Shown here: one piece after another, positions 7,154 through 14,874 of the stretch
Position numbering within the stretch: the first letter of the stretch is position 1
Layout: each line of letters opens with the position of its first letter
Origin: an uncultured Actinomycetes bacterium
GTDB taxonomy: Bacteria; Actinomycetota; Thermoleophilia; Solirubrobacterales; Solirubrobacteraceae
Assembly: GCA_937888775.1 (NCBI GenBank)
Contig: CALAQT010000040.1
Span: forward strand, 1-24,052
DNA: 24,052 nucleotides
Direction: 5' to 3'
The notes under the pieces: generated by a model
What the model saw: the letters and a program-made list of their open reading frames with translations, nothing else
Database searches by the model: none
What the model was told of the DNA's origin: nothing
Program-made: the position numbers and the translations under genes

Positions 7154-9016
7154 GTGATCGAAGCCGCCCCGGACGAGCCGTCTGACTCGCCCTCGATGCC
7201 TTGGTGCGCCGAATGCGGCGCCCGGCTGGCCCACGATCAGCGCTACTGCGTCGAGTGCGGCGCCCGCCGCGGAACTCTGCCGGCAGCCGTCGCCGAGCTG
7301 CTCAGGGAGAAGGCAGCGCCCGCGGCGACCGGCATCCCGACCGGCGTCCCAGTCGGGGCCCTACGCGATCTGGACGAGACCCCTTGGACACCGGCGCGCG
7401 ACTGGCTGGACCGGCTCTCGTCATTGCAACCTCGGGCAGCGGCGGTCGCGGTGATGGGCTTGCTCGCGTTCGGCGCCCTGATCGGCTCATCCGTGGGCTC
7501 GGTCGCCCAGAGTGCCACCGGCGGCCCGCTGCTGGTGTCGGTCTCGCTATCCAGGACACCGACCAGCCAGGCGAGTTCGAACGCGGGCGTGCCTCCGTCG
7601 TCCGCTTCTTCGGGCGGTGGCGGCTCAGGCGGAGGCACGGTCACCGTGACGGTCCCGGCCCAGACCGCGCAGACGGTCACCTCCCCCTCATCGTCGAACA
7701 ACCAGGGCTCCGGCGGCGGCGGCTCGACGACCACCAGTAGCACGCCGTCGTCGACGCTCCCTCCGGTCAAGCACGTGTTCATGATCGTGCTCTCCACCGT
7801 GGGCTACAAGCAGAGCTTCGGCGCGCGCTCCACCGACCCCTACCTGGCCCGCACGCTGGTCGGGCAGGGCGAACTGCTCCCCAACTACTACGCGGTCACG
7901 CAGGGCTCGCTGGCGAACTCGATCGCGCTGATCAGCGGCCAGGGCCCGACCGAGCAGACCGCCGGCGACTGCCCCACCTTCGCCGATATCACCCCGGGCA
8001 CGATCGTCAAGGATGGCGAGGTGGAGGGGAGCGGTTGCGTGTATCCGCTGCGCACGTCAACGCTGGCCGACCAGTTGACCGCCGACGGCCAAACCTGGAA
8101 GGCCTACATCGAGGGTGTCGACGGCGGCCCCACCGGGCAGCCGAAGACGTGCCGGCACCCCACGCTGGGTGGCATCGACGCCGACCAGGCGCCGCGCCCG
8201 GGTGACCCATACGTGACCTGGCGAAACCCGTTCGTGTACTTCCACTCGCTGATCGACCCCACCACCTGCGCCACCAACGACGTCGGCCTGGCAGCGTTGA
8301 AGACCGACTTGAAGTCCGAGCGCGCGACTCCATCGGTCGTCTACATCTTCCCCGGCCCATGTGACGACGGCGATCCTCAGCCATGCGCCACCGGCAAGCC
8401 GGCCGGGATGGCGCCGGCCGACGCGTTCCTTCGCACAATCGTGCCGGAGATCGAGCAGTCGGCGGCCTACAAAGCCGACGGCCTGATCGCGATCACCGCC
8501 GATCAGGCTCCGCAGACCGGGGCCGACGCGGACCCGAGCTCCTGCTGTGACAACCCCAAATACCCGAACCTGAGCGCCGGACCCGCGGCGCCAAGTGGCC
8601 CGACCACCACAGCCACGGCGCCGACCACCGGCACGACGACGACTCCCACGACGTCCACGCCCACGACCACCATCCCCACCACGATCACGACCACGACCAC
8701 CAGCACCACCACCACCACGACCACCATCCCCACCACGACCACGACCCCGACCACAAGCACCACCCCCACGACGACCACCCCAACGTCATCCGGCGGTCAG
8801 GTGACGCCGACGGGAGGCGGCGGCCAGGTCGGTCTGCTGCTGATCTCGAAGTACGTCAAGCCCGGCAGCACCGACACGCTCGATTACTTCAACCACTTCT
8901 CGCTGCTGGCCAGCATCGAGGACCTGTTCGGGCTCAAGCACCTCGGATACGCCGCCGACCCCGCCCTGCCACTGTTCTACGGCGGCGTCTACAACGCCTA
9001 CGGCACCGGCGGCTAA
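7154..9016 (+). CDS. zinc ribbon - membrane helix - degenerate phosphoesterase with Thr-rich insert
   Basis: 620 aa from the GTG at 7154, chosen because GGGAGA lies 10 nt upstream (a TTG at 7121 and an ATG at 7196 are alternatives). In order: zinc ribbon C18/C21/C32/C35; membrane helix at about 94-116; Ser/Gly/Thr linker to about 203; then an outer domain like acid phosphatase/phospholipase C-type phosphoesterases (KHVFMIVLSTVGYKQSFG, LLPNYYAVTQGSLANSIALISGQ, LIAITAD). The Ser252 nucleophile position and Asp450 are kept, but the usual metal-binding Glu-Asn of the first strand is Ser214-Thr215. A Thr-rich insert of about 65 residues interrupts the C-terminal part of the domain. Its place near pst suggests phosphate scavenging or sensing, but catalysis is doubtful. 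Confidence 0.75.
   Translation: MIEAAPDEPSDSPSMPWCAECGARLAHDQRYCVECGARRGTLPAAVAELLREKAAPAATGIPTGVPVGALRDLDETPWTPARDWLDRLSSLQPRAAAVAVMGLLAFGALIGSSVGSVAQSATGGPLLVSVSLSRTPTSQASSNAGVPPSSASSGGGGSGGGTVTVTVPAQTAQTVTSPSSSNNQGSGGGGSTTTSSTPSSTLPPVKHVFMIVLSTVGYKQSFGARSTDPYLARTLVGQGELLPNYYAVTQGSLANSIALISGQGPTEQTAGDCPTFADITPGTIVKDGEVEGSGCVYPLRTSTLADQLTADGQTWKAYIEGVDGGPTGQPKTCRHPTLGGIDADQAPRPGDPYVTWRNPFVYFHSLIDPTTCATNDVGLAALKTDLKSERATPSVVYIFPGPCDDGDPQPCATGKPAGMAPADAFLRTIVPEIEQSAAYKADGLIAITADQAPQTGADADPSSCCDNPKYPNLSAGPAAPSGPTTTATAPTTGTTTTPTTSTPTTTIPTTITTTTTSTTTTTTTIPTTTTTPTTSTTPTTTTPTSSGGQVTPTGGGGQVGLLLISKYVKPGSTDTLDYFNHFSLLASIEDLFGLKHLGYAADPALPLFYGGVYNAYGTGG
8596..8790 (+). repeat. Thr/Pro low-complexity repeat inside the phosphoesterase gene
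   Basis: A run of ACC/ACG/ACA codons broken by CCC and ATC encodes TTT, PTT and TTIPTT blocks. It is a simple-sequence tract likely to change length by slippage, and it would give a rigid, possibly glycosylated linker outside the cell. Confidence 0.85.
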
Positions 9017-9074
9017 GCTTCCGCGGCCTCAGGCCCGGCGCGCGGTGCCCGCGGCGCGGTCAGCCCCCGCCGGC

Positions 9075-10613
9075 TCAGTCCCCGCTGCGGCGCCCGTAGA
9101 GCAGCTTCAGCATCCGCCGCAGCGCCAGCGTGCGGCCCGGACGGTAGGGGAACATGAACGGCTCGCGCTTGAGCGCATAACGCGTGATCAGCAGCGACTG
9201 GACCTTGGTGTACTTGCGGATCCCATTGGCGCCGTGCCGGGTCCCCATCCCGGAGGCCTTCCAGCCCCCCATCGGCAAGTTCAGCGCGGCGTAGTTCATC
9301 TGGGCGTCGTTGACGCACACCGAACCCGCCTGCAGCCGCCGCGCGATCGCCTCGCCGCGCTTGACGTCGCCCGTCCAGACGCTGGCCTGCAGCCCGTACT
9401 CCGAGTCGTTGGCCAGCCGGACCGCCTCGTCGGCGTCGGCAACCCTCATGATCGGCAGTGTCGGCCCGAAGGTCTCCTCCTGCATGCACTTCATCGAGTG
9501 ATCAACGTCGACCAGCACCGTGGGCTCGTAGAAGCGACCCGGGCCGGGCCGGGAGTGCCCGCCGGTCAGGACCTTGGCGCCCTTCTCCACCGCGTCGCGC
9601 ACATGGTCAGCCACGATCTCCAGCTGAGGCGGAAAGATCACCGCGCCGACTTCGACCGTCCCCACGCCCTGCGGCGCCCCCTGGCGCAGCTTGAGGACGT
9701 TGTCGGTCACCTTGCGGACGAACTCGTCGTAGATGGGCGACTCCACGTAGCAGCGCTCGATGGAGATACACACCTGGCCGGCGTTGTTCATCGAATAGAA
9801 CGCGGCGGCGTTGGCCGCCCGGTCGAGGTTGGCGTCGGCGCAAACGATCATCGGGTCCTTGCCGCCGAGCTCCAGGTAGCAGGGCACGAGCTTCTCCGCC
9901 GCCGCCCTCATCACGGCCCGGCCGGTCTTGGTCGAGCCGGTGAACATCACGCAGTCGACCTGTTCGATCAGCGCCGCGCCGGTCGCCCCATCGCCGGTGG
10001 CGACCTGGAAGACGTACTCGGGCAGACCGCACTCGCGCATCATCTCGGCCATCAGCAGCGAGCTGAGCGGCGTGACCTCGCTGGGCTTGAGGATCACGCT
10101 GTTGCCGGCCGCCAGCGCGGGGATGCAGTCGCCGAACGAGTTGGCGATCGGATAGTTCCACGGCCCGATCACGCCGATCAGGCCGACGGGTGCGTAGCGG
10201 ATGGTCAGCTTCTTGCCCGCCGCTAGGGGGTTGTTCCAGGACGGCAAACGCTCGTCGGCGAGATACCCGGCCGCCTCCTTGGCCCAGAATCCGAGCGCGG
10301 TCATCGTGTAGCCGAAGTCGGCCAGCTGAGCATCCTCGTGGGTCTTGCCGGTCTCCGAGACGACGATGTCGATCACCCGATCGGGGTTGTCCAGCATCCA
10401 CTTCTGCGCGCGGCGCAACACACGCGCGCGCCCGTCGAACCCGAGCTCCTCCCAGCCCGGCTGGGCAGCGCGGGCCCGGCCGGCCATCGCTTCTAAGTCC
10501 GCCGCCGACAGGACGGGGACGGTGGTGATCTGCTCGCCGGTCGCCGGGTTCTCGACAGCGATCGTCGTCGCGGAGTCGGTGCAACCGGCCGTCGTCTGCT
10601 CGACGCTAGCCAT
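9075..10613 (-). CDS. NAD(P)-dependent aldehyde dehydrogenase
   Basis: A 512-aa member of the ALDH superfamily, which oxidises aldehydes to acids. Landmarks: PWNYP (151-155), LKPSE with cofactor-binding Lys176, FTGSTKTG (224-231), general base Glu248 in LELGGKDP, and nucleophile Cys282 in NNAGQVC. The motif set resembles succinate-semialdehyde or coniferyl/benzaldehyde-type enzymes, but the substrate cannot be fixed. The C-terminal extension MFPYRPGRTLALRRMLKLLYGRR is basic and hydrophobic and may associate with membranes, as in long-chain aldehyde dehydrogenases. It starts 2 nt after the cyclophilin stop and probably shares its message. The 58 nt to the convergent phosphoesterase stop hold only short GC-rich hairpins. 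Confidence 0.92.
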   Translation of the reverse strand: MASVEQTTAGCTDSATTIAVENPATGEQITTVPVLSAADLEAMAGRARAAQPGWEELGFDGRARVLRRAQKWMLDNPDRVIDIVVSETGKTHEDAQLADFGYTMTALGFWAKEAAGYLADERLPSWNNPLAAGKKLTIRYAPVGLIGVIGPWNYPIANSFGDCIPALAAGNSVILKPSEVTPLSSLLMAEMMRECGLPEYVFQVATGDGATGAALIEQVDCVMFTGSTKTGRAVMRAAAEKLVPCYLELGGKDPMIVCADANLDRAANAAAFYSMNNAGQVCISIERCYVESPIYDEFVRKVTDNVLKLRQGAPQGVGTVEVGAVIFPPQLEIVADHVRDAVEKGAKVLTGGHSRPGPGRFYEPTVLVDVDHSMKCMQEETFGPTLPIMRVADADEAVRLANDSEYGLQASVWTGDVKRGEAIARRLQAGSVCVNDAQMNYAALNLPMGGWKASGMGTRHGANGIRKYTKVQSLLITRYALKREPFMFPYRPGRTLALRRMLKLLYGRRSGD

Positions 10614-10615
10614 GG

Positions 10616-11077
10616 CTAAGCCGGATCCAGCTCGATCGACTCGATCTTCGGCGGGTCCTTGGGCCGGTCCTGCGCGCCGGTTGGAACAGCCTCGATCGCG
10701 TCCACGGCATCCATCCCCGCGGTCACCTGCCCGAACACCGTGTGATTACCGTCCAGCCAGGGGGCGCTGTCGGCGGTGACGATGAAGAACTGCGAGCCGT
10801 TGGTGTTGGGCCCCGCGTTGGCCATCGCCAGAGCGCCGCGGACGATCTTGTGCTCGTTGAACTCATCCTCGAATGTGTAGCCCGGGCCACCGGTACCGGT
10901 GCCCTGGGGGCATCCGCCCTGGATCATGAAGTCAGGGATCACGCGATGGAAGATGATCCCGTCGTAGAAGTGCTCGCCGGCGAGCTTACGGAAATTGAAG
11001 ACGGTCTTGGGCGCGGCGTCGTCGAACAGCTCGAGCGCGATCGTGCCGTGGGTCGTGTTCATGTTGGCTGTGCTCAT
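10616..11077 (-). CDS. cyclophilin-type peptidyl-prolyl cis-trans isomerase
   Basis: A 153-aa single-domain cyclophilin that speeds proline isomerisation during folding. It has the family core [13 protein letters not shown] (catalytic Arg in HRV), [29 protein letters not shown] and [12 protein letters not shown]. There is no signal peptide, so it is cytoplasmic, like PpiA/PpiB of actinobacteria. The ATG at 11077 has no Shine-Dalgarno sequence; TAGTGT lies 7 nt upstream, fitting a leaderless transcript. The aldehyde dehydrogenase follows at once, an unusual partner whose relation is probably only shared transcription. Confidence 0.95.
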   Translation of the reverse strand: MSTANMNTTHGTIALELFDDAAPKTVFNFRKLAGEHFYDGIIFHRVIPDFMIQGGCPQGTGTGGPGYTFEDEFNEHKIVRGALAMANAGPNTNGSQFFIVTADSAPWLDGNHTVFGQVTAGMDAVDAIEAVPTGAQDRPKDPPKIESIELDPA

Positions 11078-11084
11078 GCGCCTG

Positions 11085-11090
11085 ACACTA
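11085..11090 (-). promoter_or_regulatory. -10 box of a likely leaderless cyclophilin promoter
   Basis: On the minus strand TAGTGT is followed by exactly 7 nt (CAGGCGC) and the ATG. With no ribosome site in between, transcription probably begins at the start codon. Confidence 0.45.
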
Positions 11091-11149
11091 CCCGCGATCC
11101 GGGTGGATCGTCGCCGCCCGGACCGCGGATCGCGTCAGCCCGACTGCAG

Positions 11150-11218
11150 AGCTAGTGGCCGCTCCCCCTAAATACGCTCGCAATCGAGCGGCCGCACTTA
11201 CGGGGACGGCCACTAGCT
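11150..11218. repeat. 69-bp nested imperfect palindrome
   Basis: AGCTAGTGGCCG (11150-11161) pairs perfectly with CGGCCACTAGCT (11207-11218). Inside, TCCCCCTAA (11163-11171) pairs with TTACGGGGA (11198-11206) with one mismatch, and the centre has CGCTCG-CAAT-CGAGCG (11175-11190). The whole folds into a cruciform-like hairpin of more than 20 bp with an inner stem. It begins a few bases after the stop of the 126-aa gene and could be its terminator, but the size, the nested arms and the lack of a T-tract also fit a small palindromic repeat unit of the REP/MITE kind. Confidence 0.6.
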
Positions 11219-11222
11219 ATGG

Positions 11223-11603
11223 CTAGCCGTTGCTGGCGGTCTGCAGGGCGTTGATCATGGTCGCCACGTCGACGGTGGGCGAGCCGGTCGAGGCGGCGTC
11301 GTCGCAGCTGACGGCGGCGCTCTGGGCAGTTGTGGTCGCCGGGGCCGGCAACGCCAGCGGGATCGTTCCGGCCTGGGTGTGGGTGCCCTTCTCCACGATC
11401 AGGCTGCGGGTCAGCGATGTGCCGTTGGCGGTCAACGTGCAGTCGACCTCCACCTGATTTCCGCTCGCCCCGGTGATCTGAACGTGCAGGTAGGCGAGCG
11501 CCAACAACGGCGAGCCCGCCGGAAGCGGCTTGCTGGCGATCGGCGTCGCGCCCGATCCAAGGGTGGTCGTCGACGAGTTGCGGAAGAGCGATTGCAGACG
11601 CAT
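11223..11603 (-). CDS. hypothetical beta-rich protein
   Basis: A 126-aa protein that I do not recognise. It has no signal peptide or membrane segment, is rich in Thr, Ser and Ala with alternating hydrophobic strands (LLALAYLHVQIT, VEVDCTLTAN), and has two cysteines (55 and 100) that could form a bridge. The overall look is a small beta-sandwich. Translation is well supported: GGAGGTGA at 11608-11615 sits 4 nt before the ATG, the best ribosome site in the window. It lies downstream of the helicase but is separated by about 160 nt, so it probably has its own promoter. Confidence 0.6.
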   Translation of the reverse strand: MRLQSLFRNSSTTTLGSGATPIASKPLPAGSPLLALAYLHVQITGASGNQVEVDCTLTANGTSLTRSLIVEKGTHTQAGTIPLALPAPATTTAQSAAVSCDDAASTGSPTVDVATMINALQTASNG

Positions 11604-11764
11604 CGCGTCACCTCCGAGGGTTGTAGCGGACCCGCTTTGCGCGGGCTGTCAGAGAGCCCAACACGGTCGCGAGGCCCGAAGTCGCGCCGACGGCCGACCA
11701 GCTGACAGCGATCTGACAGACCGGGGCAGCAGCGACGGCCGCCCAAGTCCGCGCCCTCCAGGAC
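11604..11764. other. 161-bp intergenic region with CTGTCAG repeats
   Basis: Between the helicase stop and the 126-aa gene. It holds a CCCGC-TTTGC-GCGGG hairpin (11631-11645). On the minus strand CTGTCAG occurs twice exactly 11 nt apart (11719-11702 region), with an inverted copy at 11646-11652. No confident promoter hexamers were found. Confidence 0.35.
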
Positions 11765-13189
11765 TCAGCTCTTGGCCGGCTCGATTCGCAGCGTGTGCCC
11801 GCGCACCTCGGTCCCGCCGGTGAGTTGGACCACCCGGCTGGCCTCGACCTCGGGCACATCGACGAACGCGAAGCGCTCCAGCACGCGAACATTGGAGACG
11901 GCCTCGCCGTCGAGCCCCGTGGCGGCGGTGATGGCGTGGACAATGTCCGACGGCTCCAGCCCGGCGGCACGACCCCCGGAGAGGATCAGCTTGCGCGGCG
12001 GCCCGGCATCACCGTTGGCCGAGACCCGCGGCTTGGAGTGGCGCCGCGGGAGCGCCTTGACCGGGGTCGGCGCGACATGCGCACCCTTGACCCAGGGTGA
12101 CAGCTTGACGCCCGCGTGGCGCTCGATCGCCTGGATGTCGCGCGCCTGGCGGGGCTCGTAAAACGTGATCGCGCGCCCGCTTCGCCCGACGCGGCCGGTT
12201 CGCCCGATCCGGTGGACGTAGACGTCGGGTGACATGGGCACGTCGAAGTTGATCACGTGCGAGATGCCGGAGATGTCGAGCCCCCGGGAGGCCACGTCGG
12301 TGGCGATCAGCAGCGGCAGGCGACCATCCTTGAATGAGATCATCACCCCGTCGCGAGCGCCCTGGGTCATGTCGCCGTGCAGCGCCTTGACGTTCATCCC
12401 CTTGTCACGCAGCGAGCGATACAGCTGTTCGCAGCGGATCTTGGTGCGCACGAACACGAGCGCCTGCTCAGGACGCTCGGCCTCGAGCACCGTCGCCAGC
12501 GCCTCGGGCTTGTCCCGCGGCGAGACCTCAAGCGCGAACTGCTCGACGGTGTCCACTGTCAGGGTGTCGGTCTTGACCTTGACCGTGACCGGGTGATACA
12601 GGTACTGATCGGCCAGCCGCTTGATCTCGGGCGGTATCGTCGCCGAGAACAGCGCGGTCTGGCGACTGGAGGGAGTCAGCGACAGAATTCGCTCCACGTC
12701 TTCCAGAAAGCCGAGGTCGAGCATCTCATCGGCCTCGTCGAGCACGACGAACCGGCACGAGTGCAGCATCAGCGAATGACGGGAGATCAGGTCCTTGACT
12801 CGCCCGACCGTGCCGACGACCACCTGGCCTCCAGCCCGCAGCTGGGCCTGCTGGCTGCGGATCGGCGCGCCGCCGAAGACCGCCACCACGTCGACGCCCT
12901 TGCGCTTGCCGTACGCGCGCAGCGCCTGGGTGACCTGGATGCAGAGCTCACGCGTCGGGGTCAGCACCAATCCCTGAACGTCATTCTCGGACGGGTCGAC
13001 GTACTGAAGCATCGGCAGGCCGAAGGCCGCCGTCTTGCCCGAGCCGGTCTGCGCCTGCCCGATCACGTCGAGTCCCTCCAACAGCGGCGGGATCGCCTGC
13101 TCCTGGATCGGACTCGGAGCGTCGTAGCCGACATCTCCGATCGCGGCGAGGATGTCAGGAGCGAGTCCGAGGTCTGCAAACGTGGTCAT
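11765..13189 (-). CDS. DEAD-box ATP-dependent RNA helicase (DeaD/DbpA type)
   Basis: A 474-aa RNA unwinding enzyme with the full motif set: Q motif (FADLGL...SPIQEQAI), motif I AQTGSGKT (46-53), PTREL, motif II DEAD (151-154), SAT, and HRIGRTGRVGRSG in the second RecA domain. A C-terminal segment from about residue 395 (RKLILSGGRAAGLEPSDIVHAITAATGLDG...) matches the DbpA/CsdA RNA-binding fold, which directs such helicases to structured RNA, often in ribosome assembly. The usual TPGR of motif Ib is TVGR here. The ATG at 13189 is preferred to the TTG at 13192 because GAGG then lies 4 nt upstream. Confidence 0.94.
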   Translation of the reverse strand: MTTFADLGLAPDILAAIGDVGYDAPSPIQEQAIPPLLEGLDVIGQAQTGSGKTAAFGLPMLQYVDPSENDVQGLVLTPTRELCIQVTQALRAYGKRKGVDVVAVFGGAPIRSQQAQLRAGGQVVVGTVGRVKDLISRHSLMLHSCRFVVLDEADEMLDLGFLEDVERILSLTPSSRQTALFSATIPPEIKRLADQYLYHPVTVKVKTDTLTVDTVEQFALEVSPRDKPEALATVLEAERPEQALVFVRTKIRCEQLYRSLRDKGMNVKALHGDMTQGARDGVMISFKDGRLPLLIATDVASRGLDISGISHVINFDVPMSPDVYVHRIGRTGRVGRSGRAITFYEPRQARDIQAIERHAGVKLSPWVKGAHVAPTPVKALPRRHSKPRVSANGDAGPPRKLILSGGRAAGLEPSDIVHAITAATGLDGEAVSNVRVLERFAFVDVPEVEASRVVQLTGGTEVRGHTLRIEPAKS

Positions 13190-13350
13190 CAACCTCGGAC
13201 GATAGACGGCGGCGGACGCAACCGCCTCTTTGTGGCCTCAGATCCTGCGTAAATCGATCACCGCGCAGCCCCAGCGTCGATCCAATCCAGGCCCGCCGGA
13301 TCAGACTGACGAACGGTCCAGGCGGACCGCCTTTGACGACTGGCAGGCGC

Positions 13351-13378
13351 TTGACGACGCGATCATTGTTGTTATGCT
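13351..13378 (+). promoter_or_regulatory. sigma-70-type promoter of the MFS-marR operon
   Basis: TTGACG (13351-13356), a 16-nt spacer and TATGCT (13373-13378) make the best housekeeping promoter in the window. The palindromic operator begins at the last base of the -10 box. Confidence 0.6.
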
Positions 13379-13404
13379 TAGGAACCGAATGGTTCGGTAC
13401 CTAA
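13378..13404. promoter_or_regulatory. 27-bp palindromic operator, probably for the MarR regulator
   Basis: TTAGGAACCGAA and TTCGGTACCTAA are inverted copies with 11 of 12 positions paired around a TGG centre. The site overlaps the -10 box and transcription start of the exporter operon, where a bound dimer would block RNA polymerase. The marR-type gene is the second gene of the operon, so autorepression is the simplest model. Confidence 0.6.
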
Positions 13405-13422
13405 TCATTCCTGGGGACGACC

Positions 13423-14874
13423 TTGACTGACGATCCTGACCGGATCGACGCCTACGTCTGGCGGATCAGCGCTGTGGTGATCGTCGGATCGATCATGTCG
13501 ATCCTCGACACGACGATCGTCAATGTCGCGCTGGACACGCTCGGGCGCGAGCTGCACTCCTCGATCGCCGAGATCCAGTGGGTGGTGACCGGCTACATGC
13601 TGTCGCTGGCGGCGGTGATCCCGATCACCGGCTGGGCAGCGCGCCGCTTCGGCGCCAAGCCGGTGTACATAGTCTCGGTGGTCCTGTTCACGGCCGGGTC
13701 GGCGCTCTGCGGTCTGGCGACCTCGGCCACCGAGCTGATCGTGTTCCGGGTGCTGCAGGGGATCGGCGGCGGAATGATCCTGCCGATCGGCCAGCTGATG
13801 ATGGCCGACGCCGCCGGACCCAAGCGGATGGGGCGCGTAATGAGCATCGTGGCGGTCCCGGCGATGCTCGCCCCGATCCTCGGCCCGACGATCGGCGGGT
13901 TGATCCTCGACAACGCCAGCTGGCGCTGGATCTTCTTCGTCAACCTCCCGATCGGGATCGCCGCAGTGGTCGCCGCGCTGCGGGTGCTGCCGCGGATCGC
14001 GCCCGGACCCTCTGACCGGCTGGACTACCTGGGCCTTGCGCTGATGGCCACCGGGCTGCCCCTGGTCACCTATGGTCTGGCCGAGATCGGGATCACCGGC
14101 AGCTTCGTTGCCGCCAAGGTGGTGATCCCGGTCATCGCCGGCCTGGCGCTGGTGGCCACCTTCTCGGTCCACGCGTTACGGGTGCCCAAACCGCTGCTGG
14201 ACCTCCGGCTCTACCGCCGGCCGACGTTCGCCTCGGCCTCGATTGCGATGTTCTGCCTGGGGGCGGCGCTGTTCGGCGGGATGATCCTGCTGCCGCTTTA
14301 CTGGCAGGGCGTTCGCCACATGAACGTCGTCGACACCGGCCTCCTGACGGCACCGCAGGGGCTTGGCGCCGCGCTCGTGATGCCGCTGGCCGGCAAGCTG
14401 TCTGACCGGATGGGCGGTGGCCCGCTGGCCCTGTTCGGAGTGATCCTGACCACCGTCGCCACAGTGCCGTTCGGCCTGATCGGCGACCACACCTCGATCG
14501 TGTGGCTGTCGTTCGCGATGCTGCTCCGCGGCACCGGGATCGGGTTCGCGTTCATGCCGGCGATGGCGGCCGCGTTCGCGTCGCTGGAGCGCTCCGAGCT
14601 GGCACACGCCACGCCGCAGCTCAACGTGCTGCAGCGCGTAGGCGGCTCGATCGGCACTGCTCTGCTGGCGGTGGTACTGCAGCGTGCGCTGACCGGCGTG
14701 CATACGCTGTCGGGCGCGGCATCGGCCTACGGCACCGCGTTCTGGGCCTCAGCCGGGATCACCGCGCTGGCGATCGTGCCGTGCGTGATCCTGATGCGCG
14801 CCGAGCGCGCGGCGCGAGCGGCCAGCTCGAAGGCCGCGCCGCCCGGGGCGCTCGGCGAGGCGATGGCGGCGTGA
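13423..14874 (+). CDS. MFS multidrug exporter, DHA2 (EmrB/QacA) family
   Basis: A 483-aa proton-driven exporter of the inner membrane with many hydrophobic helices, probably 14 as in DHA2 members. Signatures: SILDTTIVNVALDTLG in helix 1 (the D of motif D1), GWAARRFGAKPV (motif A), LQGIGGGMILP and the antiporter motif C ILGPTIGGLILD. It starts at a TTG (13423) with GGGGA 5 nt upstream; the weak start may limit expression. The next gene, a MarR regulator, begins at the stop codon (TGATG), so pump and repressor are made together and respond to a shared ligand. The substrate is unknown; drug-like or fatty-acid-like compounds are typical. Confidence 0.92.
   Translation: MTDDPDRIDAYVWRISAVVIVGSIMSILDTTIVNVALDTLGRELHSSIAEIQWVVTGYMLSLAAVIPITGWAARRFGAKPVYIVSVVLFTAGSALCGLATSATELIVFRVLQGIGGGMILPIGQLMMADAAGPKRMGRVMSIVAVPAMLAPILGPTIGGLILDNASWRWIFFVNLPIGIAAVVAALRVLPRIAPGPSDRLDYLGLALMATGLPLVTYGLAEIGITGSFVAAKVVIPVIAGLALVATFSVHALRVPKPLLDLRLYRRPTFASASIAMFCLGAALFGGMILLPLYWQGVRHMNVVDTGLLTAPQGLGAALVMPLAGKLSDRMGGGPLALFGVILTTVATVPFGLIGDHTSIVWLSFAMLLRGTGIGFAFMPAMAAAFASLERSELAHATPQLNVLQRVGGSIGTALLAVVLQRALTGVHTLSGAASAYGTAFWASAGITALAIVPCVILMRAERAARAASSKAAPPGALGEAMAA

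Noticed and set aside
8503..8778. Val-rich minus-strand frame over the Thr-rich tract
   Set aside because: It is only the complement of ACC/ACG repeats read as GGT/CGT/GTG codons.
9045..10226. 393-codon open frame on the plus strand
   Set aside because: Antisense to the aldehyde dehydrogenase, whose catalytic motifs are unambiguous.
14502..14873. N-terminal extension of the MarR frame into the exporter gene
   Set aside because: The extra 124 residues are an off-frame reading of exporter helices; the ATG at 14874 gives a normal MarR length.
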